NCBI GenBank assembly: GCA_964636625.1 | Contig: CAZWUL010000020.1 | Location: forward strand, 1-20,543 | From: CAZWUL01 sp964636625 | Lineage (GTDB): Bacteria > Atribacterota > Phoenicimicrobiia > Phoenicimicrobiales > Stramentimicrobiaceae | Length of the DNA: 20,543 nt | Direction of reading: 5' to 3' | Shown here: piece after piece, positions 1-7,486 of the stretch | Position numbering within the stretch: position 1 is the first letter of the stretch | Layout: each line of letters opens with the position of its first letter | Program-made: the position numbers and the translations under genes | The notes under the pieces: generated by a model | Databases searched by the model: none | Told to the model about the DNA's origin: nothing | What the model saw: only the letters and a program-made list of their open reading frames with translations

Positions 1-79
1 TATTCATGAAAAAGGATTCAGATAAAATTTGGCTGGGAAAGACATAATTATTTATCTATTTATAATTTCAGACGGCTTT

Positions 80-1348
80 CTATTTTTCATTACTGGAATA
101 CTTTTTGTATCTTTCATAATCAGCTTCCCGGCATTCTAATTTAATAAGCGTCCCGTTCTTTTGATGAATTGCTGATTTTATATAGGCATTGTCATTTAAA
201 TATGATATCAAATTGCCTTTTTCATAGGGTATAAGCATACTGCATTTAACGTAATGGCTAAATATTTTTTCTGAAATTATTTTAATCAATGCGTCTATTC
301 CAATCCTTTTCTTTGCAGAAATATATAGTTTATCTTTTCCCACTATAGGCATCCTGAGCGTTGTCAAGTCCGTTTTATTATATACATAAATAGAGGGAAT
401 ACCATCGGCTCCTATTTGTTGTAAAGTTTTTTCTGTTATTTCTATTTGTTGCTCATGATTTTGTGCTGAAACATCTATAACATGCAATAATAAATCTGCT
501 GTACTGACTTCTTCAAGAGTAGAACGGAATGCCTTAACCAGGTCATGCGGTAATTTATTTACAAAACCAACTGTGTCCAACAAAAGAAAACTCCTTTTAT
601 CAGATAAAATTATATTCCTGGCAGTGGTATCCAATGATGCGAATAGAATATTTTTTGCCAATACCTTTTTTCTTTCTGCTTTACTGAGATGCCCTATTAT
701 GGTATTCATTAACGTAGATTTCCCTGAATTAGTATATCCAACCAGGGCAACAGATGGTAATCCAGCTTTTTTTCTTTTCTTACGTTGTGTTTGGCGTTCG
801 CTTTTGAGTAGCTCTAGCTTTTTATTAAGTGCAGATATTTTCTTTTCGATTTTTCTCCGGTCAAGCTCTAAAGCCTTTTCTCCTGAACCCCGGGTTGTCG
901 TGCCAACACCACCTGTCTGCTGACTGAGAGACTCTTTTAGTCCGATAAGTCGTGGCAACATATATTGCAAATGGGCCACTTCAACCTGAATTTTTGCCTC
1001 TTTTGTTTTTGCTCTTCGGGCAAATATTTCTAGAATAAGCCCTGTTCTGTCCATTATTTCAGATTCCAGTACCCTGCTGAGATTCCTAAGCTGTGTTGGT
1101 GATAGCTCATTATCAAAGATTATTACATTTGAATTAGTTTCTTCCATTAATAATCTTAATTCCTCAAGCTTGCCAGCGCCAATACAAAAAGTTCGGTTGT
1201 AATTTTTTAAATTCTGCACAATCTCCCCTGTTATTTCAAACTCACAAGCTATAGCTAAATTTTTTAATTCATCCATTGATTCTCTGAAATTATACCCGCT
1301 GTTGACATTTACACCTGCCAGCAGGGCTTTTACTTTTTCAAAATTCAT
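80..1348 (-). CDS. hflX: Ribosome-associated GTPase HflX
   Basis: This is a 422-residue HflX-family GTPase, which in studied bacteria binds the 50S subunit and rescues or splits stalled ribosomes. The N-terminal HflX domain (about 1-135) includes GAGKLEEL at 57-64. The family glycine-rich linker follows at 146-157 (GGVGTTTRGSGE) and leads into a basic coiled coil (about 160-195). The G domain shows the P-loop GYTNSGKST (204-212), DTVG (258-261), NKTD (324-327) and SAK (344-346). Length is typical. The ATG start is supported by AGGTGA 7 bases upstream, and the stop is TAG. It is divergent from the lipid kinase gene and appears monocistronic, with a candidate promoter at 1407-1435. The linker is slightly unusual in having two extra threonines compared with the common GG[IV]GTRGPGE form. 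Confidence 0.96.
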   Translation of the reverse strand: MNFEKVKALLAGVNVNSGYNFRESMDELKNLAIACEFEITGEIVQNLKNYNRTFCIGAGKLEELRLLMEETNSNVIIFDNELSPTQLRNLSRVLESEIMDRTGLILEIFARRAKTKEAKIQVEVAHLQYMLPRLIGLKESLSQQTGGVGTTTRGSGEKALELDRRKIEKKISALNKKLELLKSERQTQRKKRKKAGLPSVALVGYTNSGKSTLMNTIIGHLSKAERKKVLAKNILFASLDTTARNIILSDKRSFLLLDTVGFVNKLPHDLVKAFRSTLEEVSTADLLLHVIDVSAQNHEQQIEITEKTLQQIGADGIPSIYVYNKTDLTTLRMPIVGKDKLYISAKKRIGIDALIKIISEKIFSHYVKCSMLIPYEKGNLISYLNDNAYIKSAIHQKNGTLIKLECREADYERYKKYSSNEK

Positions 1349-1663
1349 ATTTAACTCACCTGCATATTAATTAATCACAATCTATCTTATTTTGAATATC
1401 TCTAATAAAATATCACTTAATGTTGTTATTATCAATAATACATATTCTATGTCTCGGTGCAAGTTAGTAATTAGTCTCCTATTTTTTTAATACCGGTGAT
1501 ATTCATCTATAAAAAATAGCTAACCTGCCCTGAGATATTGTGTTATAGTGTATGTAAGTAATTATATATTAATTACCCATTCTATTTATTGGTAGCACAT
1601 TAGACTTTCAGTACCATAAAAAATACTGAAAATGGCTTTAAATAAAAGGTGGTTTTTCTATTC
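1349..1663. other. Divergent intergenic region hflX / lipid kinase
   Basis: This 315-base AT-rich spacer separates two divergent genes. It holds the candidate hflX promoter on the minus strand. On the plus strand there is a weak candidate (TTGGTA at 1589-1594, 17-base spacer, TACCAT at 1612-1617) and a Shine-Dalgarno AAAGGTGG at 1645-1652 for the lipid kinase. I see no coding remnant or strong hairpin in it. Confidence 0.5.
1407..1435 (-). promoter_or_regulatory. Candidate sigma-70 promoter of hflX
   Basis: Read on the minus strand there is TTGATA (1435-1430), a 17-base spacer and TATTTT (1412-1407), about 60 bases upstream of the hflX start. The match to consensus is fair, and AT-rich sequence produces such matches by chance. 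Confidence 0.4.
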
Positions 1664-2533
1664 ATGAATAAAAAATCTTTAAACGGAAAAAATATTGCCA
1701 TAGTCATAAACCCATCATCAGGGCAAGAATTTCCCATTCTCGCCAGGCTAAACAAATTTTTCAGTGAATACAATGCCAGCTGGGACATTTTTGTTACAAA
1801 AAGGAGTAGCAATAGATTTAATTTCAAAAAATATGACATTATTGTTGTTTATGGAGGAGACGGTACCTTTACCGATATAGCAAGACAGGCTAAAGAAAAA
1901 CCAATTTTAATGCTGCACGGTGGAACGGCTAACACTATCCCTAAGGACCTGGATATTCCAGCTAAAATAGATGAAGCATTAAAGCTTTTAGCTAATGGGA
2001 AAATCAGGAAGATGGATGTTATTCTGGCTAATAGAAAAAAATGTTTTTTTAAAGTAGCTGTCGGTTCCTACATCAAGGAATATCATGACATATCCCGGGA
2101 AGATAAAGATAAAATGGGTTATTTTGCATACATATATAAGCTGCTGGAAGATTCAGCAAATGACAAAAAAATTAAATTCAAAATTACTATAGATAAAAGA
2201 ATAAAAAAGGTTGAATGCCAGTTGCTGGCTATTGCAAACAATGCTGGTTTTGGAATTGAAGGCCTAAAAGTTCATCCTGACATTTCTGCCTTTGATGGTA
2301 AGCTAGACCTGTTATTGCTAAAAAATACCAAAATCACTACATTGTCAGAAATTGCTTTCAGCTCAATTTTAAATAAGAGCCCTGTATCGATGGTTCATAA
2401 AAAAATTAAGGATATCACTATTGAATCTGATAAAAAACTTCTCTGGCTTTTTGATGAAGAATATTATGAACTAAAGAAAGTTAGAATTAAGGTACAGCCG
2501 GGAAATATTTCAGTAATTGTTCCTAAGGGGTAA
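1664..2533 (+). CDS. Diacylglycerol kinase-like lipid kinase (DagK/YegS family)
   Basis: The product (289 residues) belongs to the DAGK catalytic-domain family that phosphorylates diacylglycerol, sphingoid or related lipids with ATP at the inner membrane face. Family signatures are NPSSG (16-20), the nucleotide-binding VVYGGDGTF (61-69) and HGGTANTIPKDL (85-96). The C-terminal beta-rich half (about 120-289) is present, so the gene looks full length. A GTG at 1649 would lengthen it by five residues, but that GTG overlaps the Shine-Dalgarno AAAGGTGG (1645-1652). The ATG at 1664, 11 bases after the site, is therefore preferred. The exact lipid substrate cannot be read from sequence. The gene stands alone, divergent from hflX and convergent with the HAD gene. 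Confidence 0.9.
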   Translation: MNKKSLNGKNIAIVINPSSGQEFPILARLNKFFSEYNASWDIFVTKRSSNRFNFKKYDIIVVYGGDGTFTDIARQAKEKPILMLHGGTANTIPKDLDIPAKIDEALKLLANGKIRKMDVILANRKKCFFKVAVGSYIKEYHDISREDKDKMGYFAYIYKLLEDSANDKKIKFKITIDKRIKKVECQLLAIANNAGFGIEGLKVHPDISAFDGKLDLLLLKNTKITTLSEIAFSSILNKSPVSMVHKKIKDITIESDKKLLWLFDEEYYELKKVRIKVQPGNISVIVPKG

Positions 2534-2567
2534 CATGTATTTGGCTATCTATTAAAAATTCCTTTAA

Positions 2568-3182
2568 TTAGTTGCCTAAAATATATTTATTTTCTATTAT
2601 ACTTTTCAGAGTCTTGCAATTAGTGAATTTTATAACATTTATTCCTATTTTCCGGGCAGCCCCAATATTTTCTTCAGAATCATCCACAAACAATACCTGG
2701 TATGGCTTTGCATTCAAAGATTGTAAACAAATACCATATATTTTAAAATCTGGCTTGGCTACTTTTACTTCACATGATAAGATTTTTGCTTTAAAGAAAT
2801 CAAACCAATAAAGGTGAGATATTTCTCTTAAGGTATCATAAGTCATATTTGATAATAATCCTAATGTAACCATGTCATTGATTGCTCGAATATATTCAAT
2901 TGTTTCCTGATTGATATCCAGCCAGCTCTTAATATCATATTCAATTAATCTATCTAAGTCTTTTTGATCAACTTTTTTATCTATCAATTCGACTGTCTTC
3001 TGCCAATATGTATTCACATCAATTATTCCTGAATCATAATCTCTCCTTTGGGCAGTGTAGAGTGATTCAAATTCAGTTACTGGAATATTTAAAATCCGGC
3101 ACATTTTTTTAACAATCTTTTCATTTTGTTTTTTACTGATTACTCCCCCGAAGTCAAAAACCACATATCCTATTTTCTTCAA
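2568..3182 (-). CDS. HAD-superfamily hydrolase (subfamily IA, YihX-like)
   Basis: A 204-residue haloacid-dehalogenase-fold hydrolase, probably a phosphatase on a small phosphorylated metabolite. Motif I is VVFDFGGVI with nucleophile D10; the usual second Asp at +2 is Gly (D-F-G), as in many DFGGV/DLGNV-type members. Motif II is LLSN (S111), motif III is K143 in VAKPDFKIY, and motif IV is FVDDSEEN (D167, D168). A helical cap lies at about 18-90. No ATG is available: the start is TTG at 3182, supported by AGGAGG five bases upstream on the minus strand. It is convergent with the lipid kinase, 34 bases away. The substrate is unknown. Confidence 0.88.
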   Translation of the reverse strand: MKKIGYVVFDFGGVISKKQNEKIVKKMCRILNIPVTEFESLYTAQRRDYDSGIIDVNTYWQKTVELIDKKVDQKDLDRLIEYDIKSWLDINQETIEYIRAINDMVTLGLLSNMTYDTLREISHLYWFDFFKAKILSCEVKVAKPDFKIYGICLQSLNAKPYQVLFVDDSEENIGAARKIGINVIKFTNCKTLKSIIENKYILGN

Positions 3183-3300
3183 TTAAGCCTCCTGTTGAAA
3201 ACGTTGCTAACTAAAATAATTTTTGTTCATGCTATATCAATTTTAATATAAATTCTAACATTTATAAAATAATTACTTTCTACCATATTAGTTTACTCTG

Positions 3301-3328
3301 TTGACTTTATTCCCATTAAAGATATAAT
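3301..3328 (+). promoter_or_regulatory. Strong sigma-70-type promoter of the YczE-like gene
   Basis: TTGACT (3301-3306), a 16-base spacer and a perfect TATAAT (3323-3328) lie about 110 bases upstream of the ATG at 3438. This is the best consensus promoter in the window. It implies a leader of roughly 100 bases that contains the inverted repeat at 3345-3383. Confidence 0.65.
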
Positions 3329-3344
3329 AGAAAACACTTGGCAA

Positions 3345-3383
3345 TTTTTATATCCTCAACAAAAATCTGTATCGATATAAAAA
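3345..3383 (+). repeat. Inverted repeat in the leader of the YczE-like gene
   Basis: Arms TTTTTATATC (3345-3354) and GATATAAAAA (3374-3383) are perfectly complementary across a 19-base loop; one further A-T pair can be added outside. It lies downstream of the predicted transcription start. As RNA it would be a weak AU-rich stem; as DNA it could be a dimeric-repressor site. I recognise no riboswitch class. Confidence 0.45.
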
Positions 3384-3437
3384 TGTTTATTTTTTAAGTA
3401 TTATATTTAGAGTAAGGCGCCCTTGAAAGGATTTTTT

Positions 3438-4127
3438 ATGAAAAGTCTTTGTTTCAGTTTACTTCGCTTGATGTGGGGGCTTTTCCTGTATGCCCTTGGT
3501 GTGGTGTTTGCTATAAACGCCCATATAGGGTACGCTCCCTGGGATGTTTTGCATATAGGCCTTGCAAATACTATCGGACTAAGTATAGGGATAATTTCAA
3601 TTATACTGGGAGTCTTTATTGTAATTATAGCAGTATTGCTTGGTGAAAAAGTAGGAATTGGCACTATTCTGAACATGATTTTTGTGGGACTTTTTTTTGA
3701 CATGATATATGCACTTAAAATTATCCCGGTAGCCAACAATTTACTACTAGGAATCATCATGTTATTTATTGGATTATTTATTATTGCTTTCGCTACCTAT
3801 TTTTATATAGGGACCGCTCTCGGGGCAGGTCCCAGGGATAGCTTGATGGTAGCTCTCACCCGAATAACCGGCCTCCCTATTGGTGCCTGTAGGGGTATTA
3901 TTGAACTTTTAGTGGTATTATCGGGGTGGATGCTTGGTGGAATGGTTGGTATTGGTACAGTGCTTGCTGCTTTCGGGATTGGTTTTTGTATCCAGATAGT
4001 TTTCAATTTGCTAAAATTTGATGCAACTAAAATTAAACATGAAACAATAAGTTATACCTATAAAAGAGTGTTTAATAAAGAAGTACCCGGCGAAATTGAT
4101 AAAAAAGAAGTCTTCCAGAATGAATAA
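3438..4127 (+). CDS. YczE/YitT-like integral membrane protein
   Basis: A 229-residue multi-pass membrane protein of the YczE (YitT/YyaS-like) group, whose biochemical role is poorly known. About five hydrophobic segments are visible (roughly 8-27, 40-68, 70-90, 98-122 and 145-185), with small-residue motifs such as GYAPWDVL, GIGTILN and GAGPRDSLM. The last motif is characteristic of the group. A charged, soluble C-terminal tail of about 40 residues follows. A TTG at 3423 is possible, but ATG 3438 is six bases after the Shine-Dalgarno AAAGGA (3426-3431) and is preferred. The gene is monocistronic with a strong promoter. The transported substrate, if any, is unknown. Confidence 0.85.
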   Translation: MKSLCFSLLRLMWGLFLYALGVVFAINAHIGYAPWDVLHIGLANTIGLSIGIISIILGVFIVIIAVLLGEKVGIGTILNMIFVGLFFDMIYALKIIPVANNLLLGIIMLFIGLFIIAFATYFYIGTALGAGPRDSLMVALTRITGLPIGACRGIIELLVVLSGWMLGGMVGIGTVLAAFGIGFCIQIVFNLLKFDATKIKHETISYTYKRVFNKEVPGEIDKKEVFQNE

Positions 4128-4172
4128 CCAGTTTTTATAAATTTAAAAGACAATAATACCTCTATTTTAAAA

Positions 4173-4433
4173 TTATTTTTCCACTGTAAAAACTTCATCA
4201 AGCAAACCATCAAAACCATGCCCTTGAATATAAAAAGTATCTTCTTCTAAAATAATTTGAATCTGGCCCGGAGAGTCAGCTATTTTGGGAAACCAGTCTT
4301 CTTTGTCCATTGCCATTTCAGTAAATGGGTCATATAGTCCAGCCTTTTGAGAAAGGTTGACTGCACCATTAATAGTGTAATAAAAGCAAGGCCTTTTTTG
4401 TTTTTCATAAGTAAACCTGAGTCCCTTCTTAAA
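4173..4433 (-). pseudogene. Start-less C-terminal fragment of an unrecognised protein
   Basis: An open frame of 86 codons on the minus strand runs from just after a TAA (4436-4434) to a TAA at 4173. It reads like genuine coding sequence: acidic and well mixed, with stretches such as LSQKAGLYDPFTEMAMD, DWFPKIADSPGQIQIILEED and IQGHGFDGLLDEVFTVEK. There is no ATG, GTG or TTG in the first half and no Shine-Dalgarno site. The first Met is residue 40. It begins about 10 bases after the stop of the aldo/keto reductase gene. I read it as a 5'-truncated remnant whose N-terminus was lost. The family is not recognised. The alternative is a functional short protein with a non-standard start. Confidence 0.55.
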
Positions 4434-4443
4434 TTATAAAACT

Positions 4444-5316
4444 CTAAAATTTAGGCATTGGGTATAGCTTGCCTCCATGTGTATCAAGATAAGATTCTAA
4501 TTTTTCCTTCTCGGGAACGGAAAGAATATAATTCTCTTTACATTCATCAACTAAATCAAGGCTTCTTATTAACAACCTTTTATCTCCTGGAGAAACAGCT
4601 GTATCAACATCTTTGGATAGAGTAAATTTAAACGCAAGCTTAGTTAATTCATCATTATCAAACAGAGGTTTATACCAGGTTTTATAATCATTTTTTGCTT
4701 CATTTTCTTTCCACTGTCTCTGTGCTAGGGCTTTAATGGCGAATATTCCTTTATTTGTTTCACGTGCCTTGTTAATAACTGCTTCACCTTGATTGTAATT
4801 CAACCAGTAATTCCAATTTATCGGGAACATAACAGTATCAAAATCATATAATTCAATAAGTTTTAGTGCATATTCTTCGCTATGGGCAGAAAATCCGACA
4901 TACCGGACAAGACCTTTTTCTTTGGCTTCCAGAATAGCCTCTAATGCGCCACCAGATTCCAGTGATTTTTTCAGGGAATCGTCGTTAATGACTTCATGCA
5001 GCTGATAAACATCAAAATAATCTGTTCTTAATAACTTAAGCGAATTTTCTAAATCTTTTCTAACTTCTTCTTTTGTCTTATTCGGTTCAGTTTTACAGGT
5101 TAAGATAATTTTTTTTCTATAATCTTCAATGGCAGGTCCTATTTTATTCTGGGCATCTCCATAGGTAGGGCCAACATCAAATAGATTTACCCCTCTGTCG
5201 ATTGCTTTAACAACCGTCTTATTTACTTCCTCTTGTTCCATGTCTCTTGCCATTACCCCCCCAAAGGAAATAATCGAGACCGTAAGCTCAGTTCGTCCTA
5301 ATTTTCTATATTCCAT
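4444..5316 (-). CDS. Aldo/keto reductase family oxidoreductase
   Basis: A complete 290-residue NAD(P)H-dependent aldo/keto reductase with a TIM-barrel fold. The catalytic tetrad is intact: D47 and Y52 (in FDVGPTYGD), K75 (in TCKTE) and H107 (in YQLHEV). The usual family landmarks YRKLGRTELTVS at the N-terminus and VRYVGFSAHSEE (137-148) are present. The C-terminal half, including FAIKALAQRQW and SPGDKRLL, resembles the monomeric YqhD-unrelated 'predicted oxidoreductase' branch more than sugar-specific reductases. Substrate is not predictable. The ATG is preceded by AGGAGG eight bases upstream. The gene is followed closely by the start-less fragment at 4173-4433. Confidence 0.93.
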   Translation of the reverse strand: MEYRKLGRTELTVSIISFGGVMARDMEQEEVNKTVVKAIDRGVNLFDVGPTYGDAQNKIGPAIEDYRKKIILTCKTEPNKTKEEVRKDLENSLKLLRTDYFDVYQLHEVINDDSLKKSLESGGALEAILEAKEKGLVRYVGFSAHSEEYALKLIELYDFDTVMFPINWNYWLNYNQGEAVINKARETNKGIFAIKALAQRQWKENEAKNDYKTWYKPLFDNDELTKLAFKFTLSKDVDTAVSPGDKRLLIRSLDLVDECKENYILSVPEKEKLESYLDTHGGKLYPMPKF

Positions 5317-5418
5317 TTTAAAACCTCCTATTACCTGTTTTTGAAATTTATTTTGGGTTAATCACATCTATAAATACACTACTCTATATAATAAAGATAG
5401 CCAATGAAAGTAATAAGA

Positions 5419-5441
5419 CTCACCTTGTTAAACAAGGAGAG
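5419..5441. repeat. Imperfect palindrome upstream of the aldo/keto reductase
   Basis: The core CCTTGTT-A-AACAAGG (5423-5437) is a perfect 15-base palindrome. It extends to a 23-base repeat (CTC...GAG outside) with one symmetric mismatch. It lies about 105-125 bases upstream of the aldo/keto reductase start, in the 261-base spacer to the aldolase gene. It could be an operator. No T-run follows, so it is not a standard terminator, and no known riboswitch is recognised. Confidence 0.4.
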
Positions 5442-5577
5442 CCTTCAGAAGAGTGTTGCCTTATGAGGTTGCCTGTTAATATTATTTTAACACAATATAT
5501 CAAAAATACAATTTTTATACTCTAACCGGGAAATATTGCATTAAAAAACAGCAGATTAGAAACACCTTAACCCGGTT

Positions 5578-6351
5578 TTATCTCCTGATATCTTCTACAG
5601 CTTCTTTAAAAGCATTTGTGAAAACTACTACATCCTGATTAAACGTGACACCATTAAAACCATTTTGAAGGTATTGTTTTGCTTCTTTTGTGCTTTTACA
5701 ATGCATAAGGACAAATTTCCCGGCTTCTTTAGCAGCATTGTAAATTCTCTGTATGGCGGAAATAAATTCAGCATCTTTAAATTTTTCAGGTTTATTAAGA
5801 GCAACCGACAGATCATAGGGACCGATAAATATCCCATCGATACCATCAAGAGAGCATATTTTTTCGATATTATCCAGGCACCCTTTAGTTTCACATTGAG
5901 GAATAAGCATTGTTTCCTGATTACTTACTTGAAAATATTTTTCTATACCCTGGCTTGAAAAAGGTTCAAAACCAAAACCACCGCTTCTACTCATTGCTAC
6001 ACCCCGCCGACCTACTGGATAGTACTTGCCGTATTTTACTATCTTTTTTATATCGTCGAAATTTTCGATATAAGGAATTAATATACCTTTTGCACCAACA
6101 TCAAGCATTTTCAATACGGAATCGCGGCTATGATTTTTAACTCGTACAATTGGAGTAATACCCCTTAGCTCTGCGGCAATAATAGAGTTCATAGTACTTT
6201 CCACATCTGCAGGACCATGCTCAGTGTCTATTACTAAAAAATCCAGCCCAGCTAATCCCAGGCATTCTACTGCCAGAGTGCTATTTAATCCAAAAAATGT
6301 ACCAATAACCGGTAGACCTTTTTCTATTTTTCGTTTCATCTTATTGTGCAT
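5578..6351 (-). CDS. HpcH/HpaI-family 2-keto-acid aldolase
   Basis: A 257-residue class II (metal-dependent) aldolase of the HpcH/HpaI family, which reversibly splits 2-keto-3-deoxy or 4-hydroxy-2-keto acids to pyruvate plus an aldehyde. Family residues are in place: D42 and H45 in VIDTEHGPADV, R70 in PIVRV, the metal ligand E154 in PQCE, and D180 in FIGPYDLS. FGPAD-type members usually read GPADLS, so Tyr at 179 is a small variation. KGLPVIGTFF near the N-terminus is typical. The Shine-Dalgarno is AAGGAAGGG just upstream of the ATG. The promoter overlaps a 36-base perfect palindrome, implying tight regulation. Candidate substrates (sugar-acid or aromatic catabolic intermediates) cannot be separated from sequence. 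Confidence 0.92.
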   Translation of the reverse strand: MHNKMKRKIEKGLPVIGTFFGLNSTLAVECLGLAGLDFLVIDTEHGPADVESTMNSIIAAELRGITPIVRVKNHSRDSVLKMLDVGAKGILIPYIENFDDIKKIVKYGKYYPVGRRGVAMSRSGGFGFEPFSSQGIEKYFQVSNQETMLIPQCETKGCLDNIEKICSLDGIDGIFIGPYDLSVALNKPEKFKDAEFISAIQRIYNAAKEAGKFVLMHCKSTKEAKQYLQNGFNGVTFNQDVVVFTNAFKEAVEDIRR

Positions 6352-6395
6352 TTTACCCTTCCTTTTTACCTACCATAGATGGCCTTTTTCATACT

Positions 6396-6431
6396 TTAAT
6401 GTGTTGATAATAATTATTATCAACACATTAA
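6396..6431. promoter_or_regulatory. 36-bp perfect palindromic operator at the aldolase promoter
   Basis: The left arm TTAATGTGTTGATAATAA (6396-6413) is followed with no spacer by its exact reverse complement (6414-6431). It sits 45-80 bases upstream of the aldolase ATG and covers the predicted -10 element and most of the promoter spacer. A dimeric or tetrameric repressor site is the natural reading. The neighbouring TetR protein is a candidate, but a different palindrome lies directly in front of its own gene. Confidence 0.7.
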
Positions 6432-6445
6432 GCTAATAATGTCAA
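6416..6445 (-). promoter_or_regulatory. Promoter of the HpcH/HpaI aldolase gene
   Basis: On the minus strand there is a perfect TTGACA (6445-6440), an 18-base spacer and GATAAT (6421-6416, 5 of 6 to TATAAT). The transcription start would fall near 6409, inside the palindrome, so a bound repressor would block RNA polymerase. Confidence 0.55.
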
Positions 6446-6589
6446 GCTGTATTCCTTTGATAACAACCGGGATACATGAAAATATTCTGTGTTAATTTGT
6501 TACTTTAAATAATTTTATAATTGGATTTACTCTCTGCCAAAGCAGTTATAGTATTTTTTTATACTTTTTAATTAGCGATTTGGAAAAAT

Positions 6590-6618
6590 TTGACATATAG
6601 ATAGTAATATGATTAAAT
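6590..6618 (+). promoter_or_regulatory. Candidate promoter of the tetR gene
   Basis: TTGACA (6590-6595), a 17-base spacer and TTAAAT (6613-6618) precede the tetR start by about 60 bases. A TATAAT at 6630-6635 is an alternative -10 with a poor -35, and that element would overlap the palindrome at 6633-6649. Confidence 0.45.
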
Positions 6619-6633
6619 TAATGAAAACTTATA

Positions 6634-6648
6634 ATACTATTATAGTAT
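6634..6648. promoter_or_regulatory. Palindromic operator upstream of tetR (shared motif)
   Basis: ATACTATTATAGTAT is a palindrome around a central T and extends by one pair each side (6633-6649). It lies 31 bases before the tetR ATG, immediately after the promoter. A 15-base motif differing at one position occurs at 16579-16593, in front of the SOR remnant. TetR-family repressors commonly bind such sites and regulate themselves. A half-site TTATAGTAT also occurs near 6546. Confidence 0.6.
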
Positions 6649-6679
6649 TTATATTTTTTTTAGAATATGAGGTGTAGGC

Positions 6680-7306
6680 ATGCCGAAAAATCAGCAAATT
6701 ATTAATAAAAAAAGAATTCTTTGGAATGCCAGGAAATTATTTTTTGGTTTCGGTTATTCCAAAGTAACAATGGATGAATTGGCCTTTGAGCTAAATATGA
6801 GCAAAAGAACGCTTTACGAGCTGTACAAGAGTAAAAATGAATTATTAGAAGCTGTAATATACGACTTTTTTCATGAATTTAAGGATAGTATAAACGATAT
6901 TATCAACAGAAAAAATAATGGTGCCCTTACTTCATTAAAACAAATTATATTTTTAATACAAGAGCAAATCACAATATTTAGTATACATGCCTTTGAGGAC
7001 ATCAGAAAAAATAACCCGGAGGCATGGCAAATGATTAGCACTCTTCGGGAAAAAATGTTTAATAATCAGCTTAGAGAAGTTCTTGAGCAGGCAAAAAAGG
7101 AAGATATCATTCGTGCTGACATTGATGTTGAAATTATTGTATTGCTAATCCTTAACTCAATTCAATCTGTCGTTAATCCAGAAGTAATATCAAGGCTTCC
7201 CTACTCTACTGAGGAAGTTATTGAGATGTTTTCCAAATTTATTATCTCCGGGATTATAAAAACAAAAAATGACACCATTGTTGAATCTTTATCTTCTAAA
7301 AAATAG
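6680..7306 (+). CDS. TetR/AcrR-family transcriptional regulator
   Basis: A 208-residue one-component regulator. The N-terminal helix-turn-helix (about 12-58) has the TetR pattern: ARKLFFGFGYSKVTMDELA, then NMSKRTLYELYKSKNELLEAV with the recognition helix at about 40-49. The remaining 150 residues are a helical ligand and dimerisation domain with no recognisable effector signature. The ATG follows GAGGTG by five to six bases. The palindrome at 6633-6649 directly upstream suggests autoregulation, and its near-copy at 16579-16593 suggests a second target. The NapH-like gene follows on the same strand after 180 bases and may belong to the same regulated unit. Confidence 0.93.
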   Translation: MPKNQQIINKKRILWNARKLFFGFGYSKVTMDELAFELNMSKRTLYELYKSKNELLEAVIYDFFHEFKDSINDIINRKNNGALTSLKQIIFLIQEQITIFSIHAFEDIRKNNPEAWQMISTLREKMFNNQLREVLEQAKKEDIIRADIDVEIIVLLILNSIQSVVNPEVISRLPYSTEEVIEMFSKFIISGIIKTKNDTIVESLSSKK

Positions 7307-7486
7307 ATTATCCACTTACCGATAATGTTTCAGCATCACTGCATTACTCCTTTTGACTGGGTGGTGTACATTCTAAACTAAGTCATTTGGAACGTTCACA
7401 GGGAACCTATCTATCATTAGAATGGTTATTTTAAAAGAGAAAACTAGTTATTCTAAAATATTTTTTAAAAAGAAAGGGAAAGTAAA

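Noticed and set aside
573..923. 116-codon plus-strand ORF inside hflX
   Set aside because: It is the antisense shadow of the conserved HflX G-domain and linker; no Shine-Dalgarno and no family resemblance.
1426..1435. TTATTATCAA upstream of hflX matching half of the 36-bp aldolase palindrome
   Set aside because: A 10-base, nearly all A/T match is expected by chance in this AT-rich window, and no second arm is present.
4290..4416. Alternative minus-strand ORF of 42 codons starting MKNKKGLAFITLL
   Set aside because: It looks like a signal peptide at first, but it is an out-of-frame shadow of the more protein-like frame at 4173-4433 and has no ribosome site.
5401..5480. Possible riboswitch or T-box in the spacer upstream of the aldo/keto reductase
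   Set aside because: Short hairpins are present but no conserved riboswitch core was recognised, and no terminator/antiterminator pair could be drawn.
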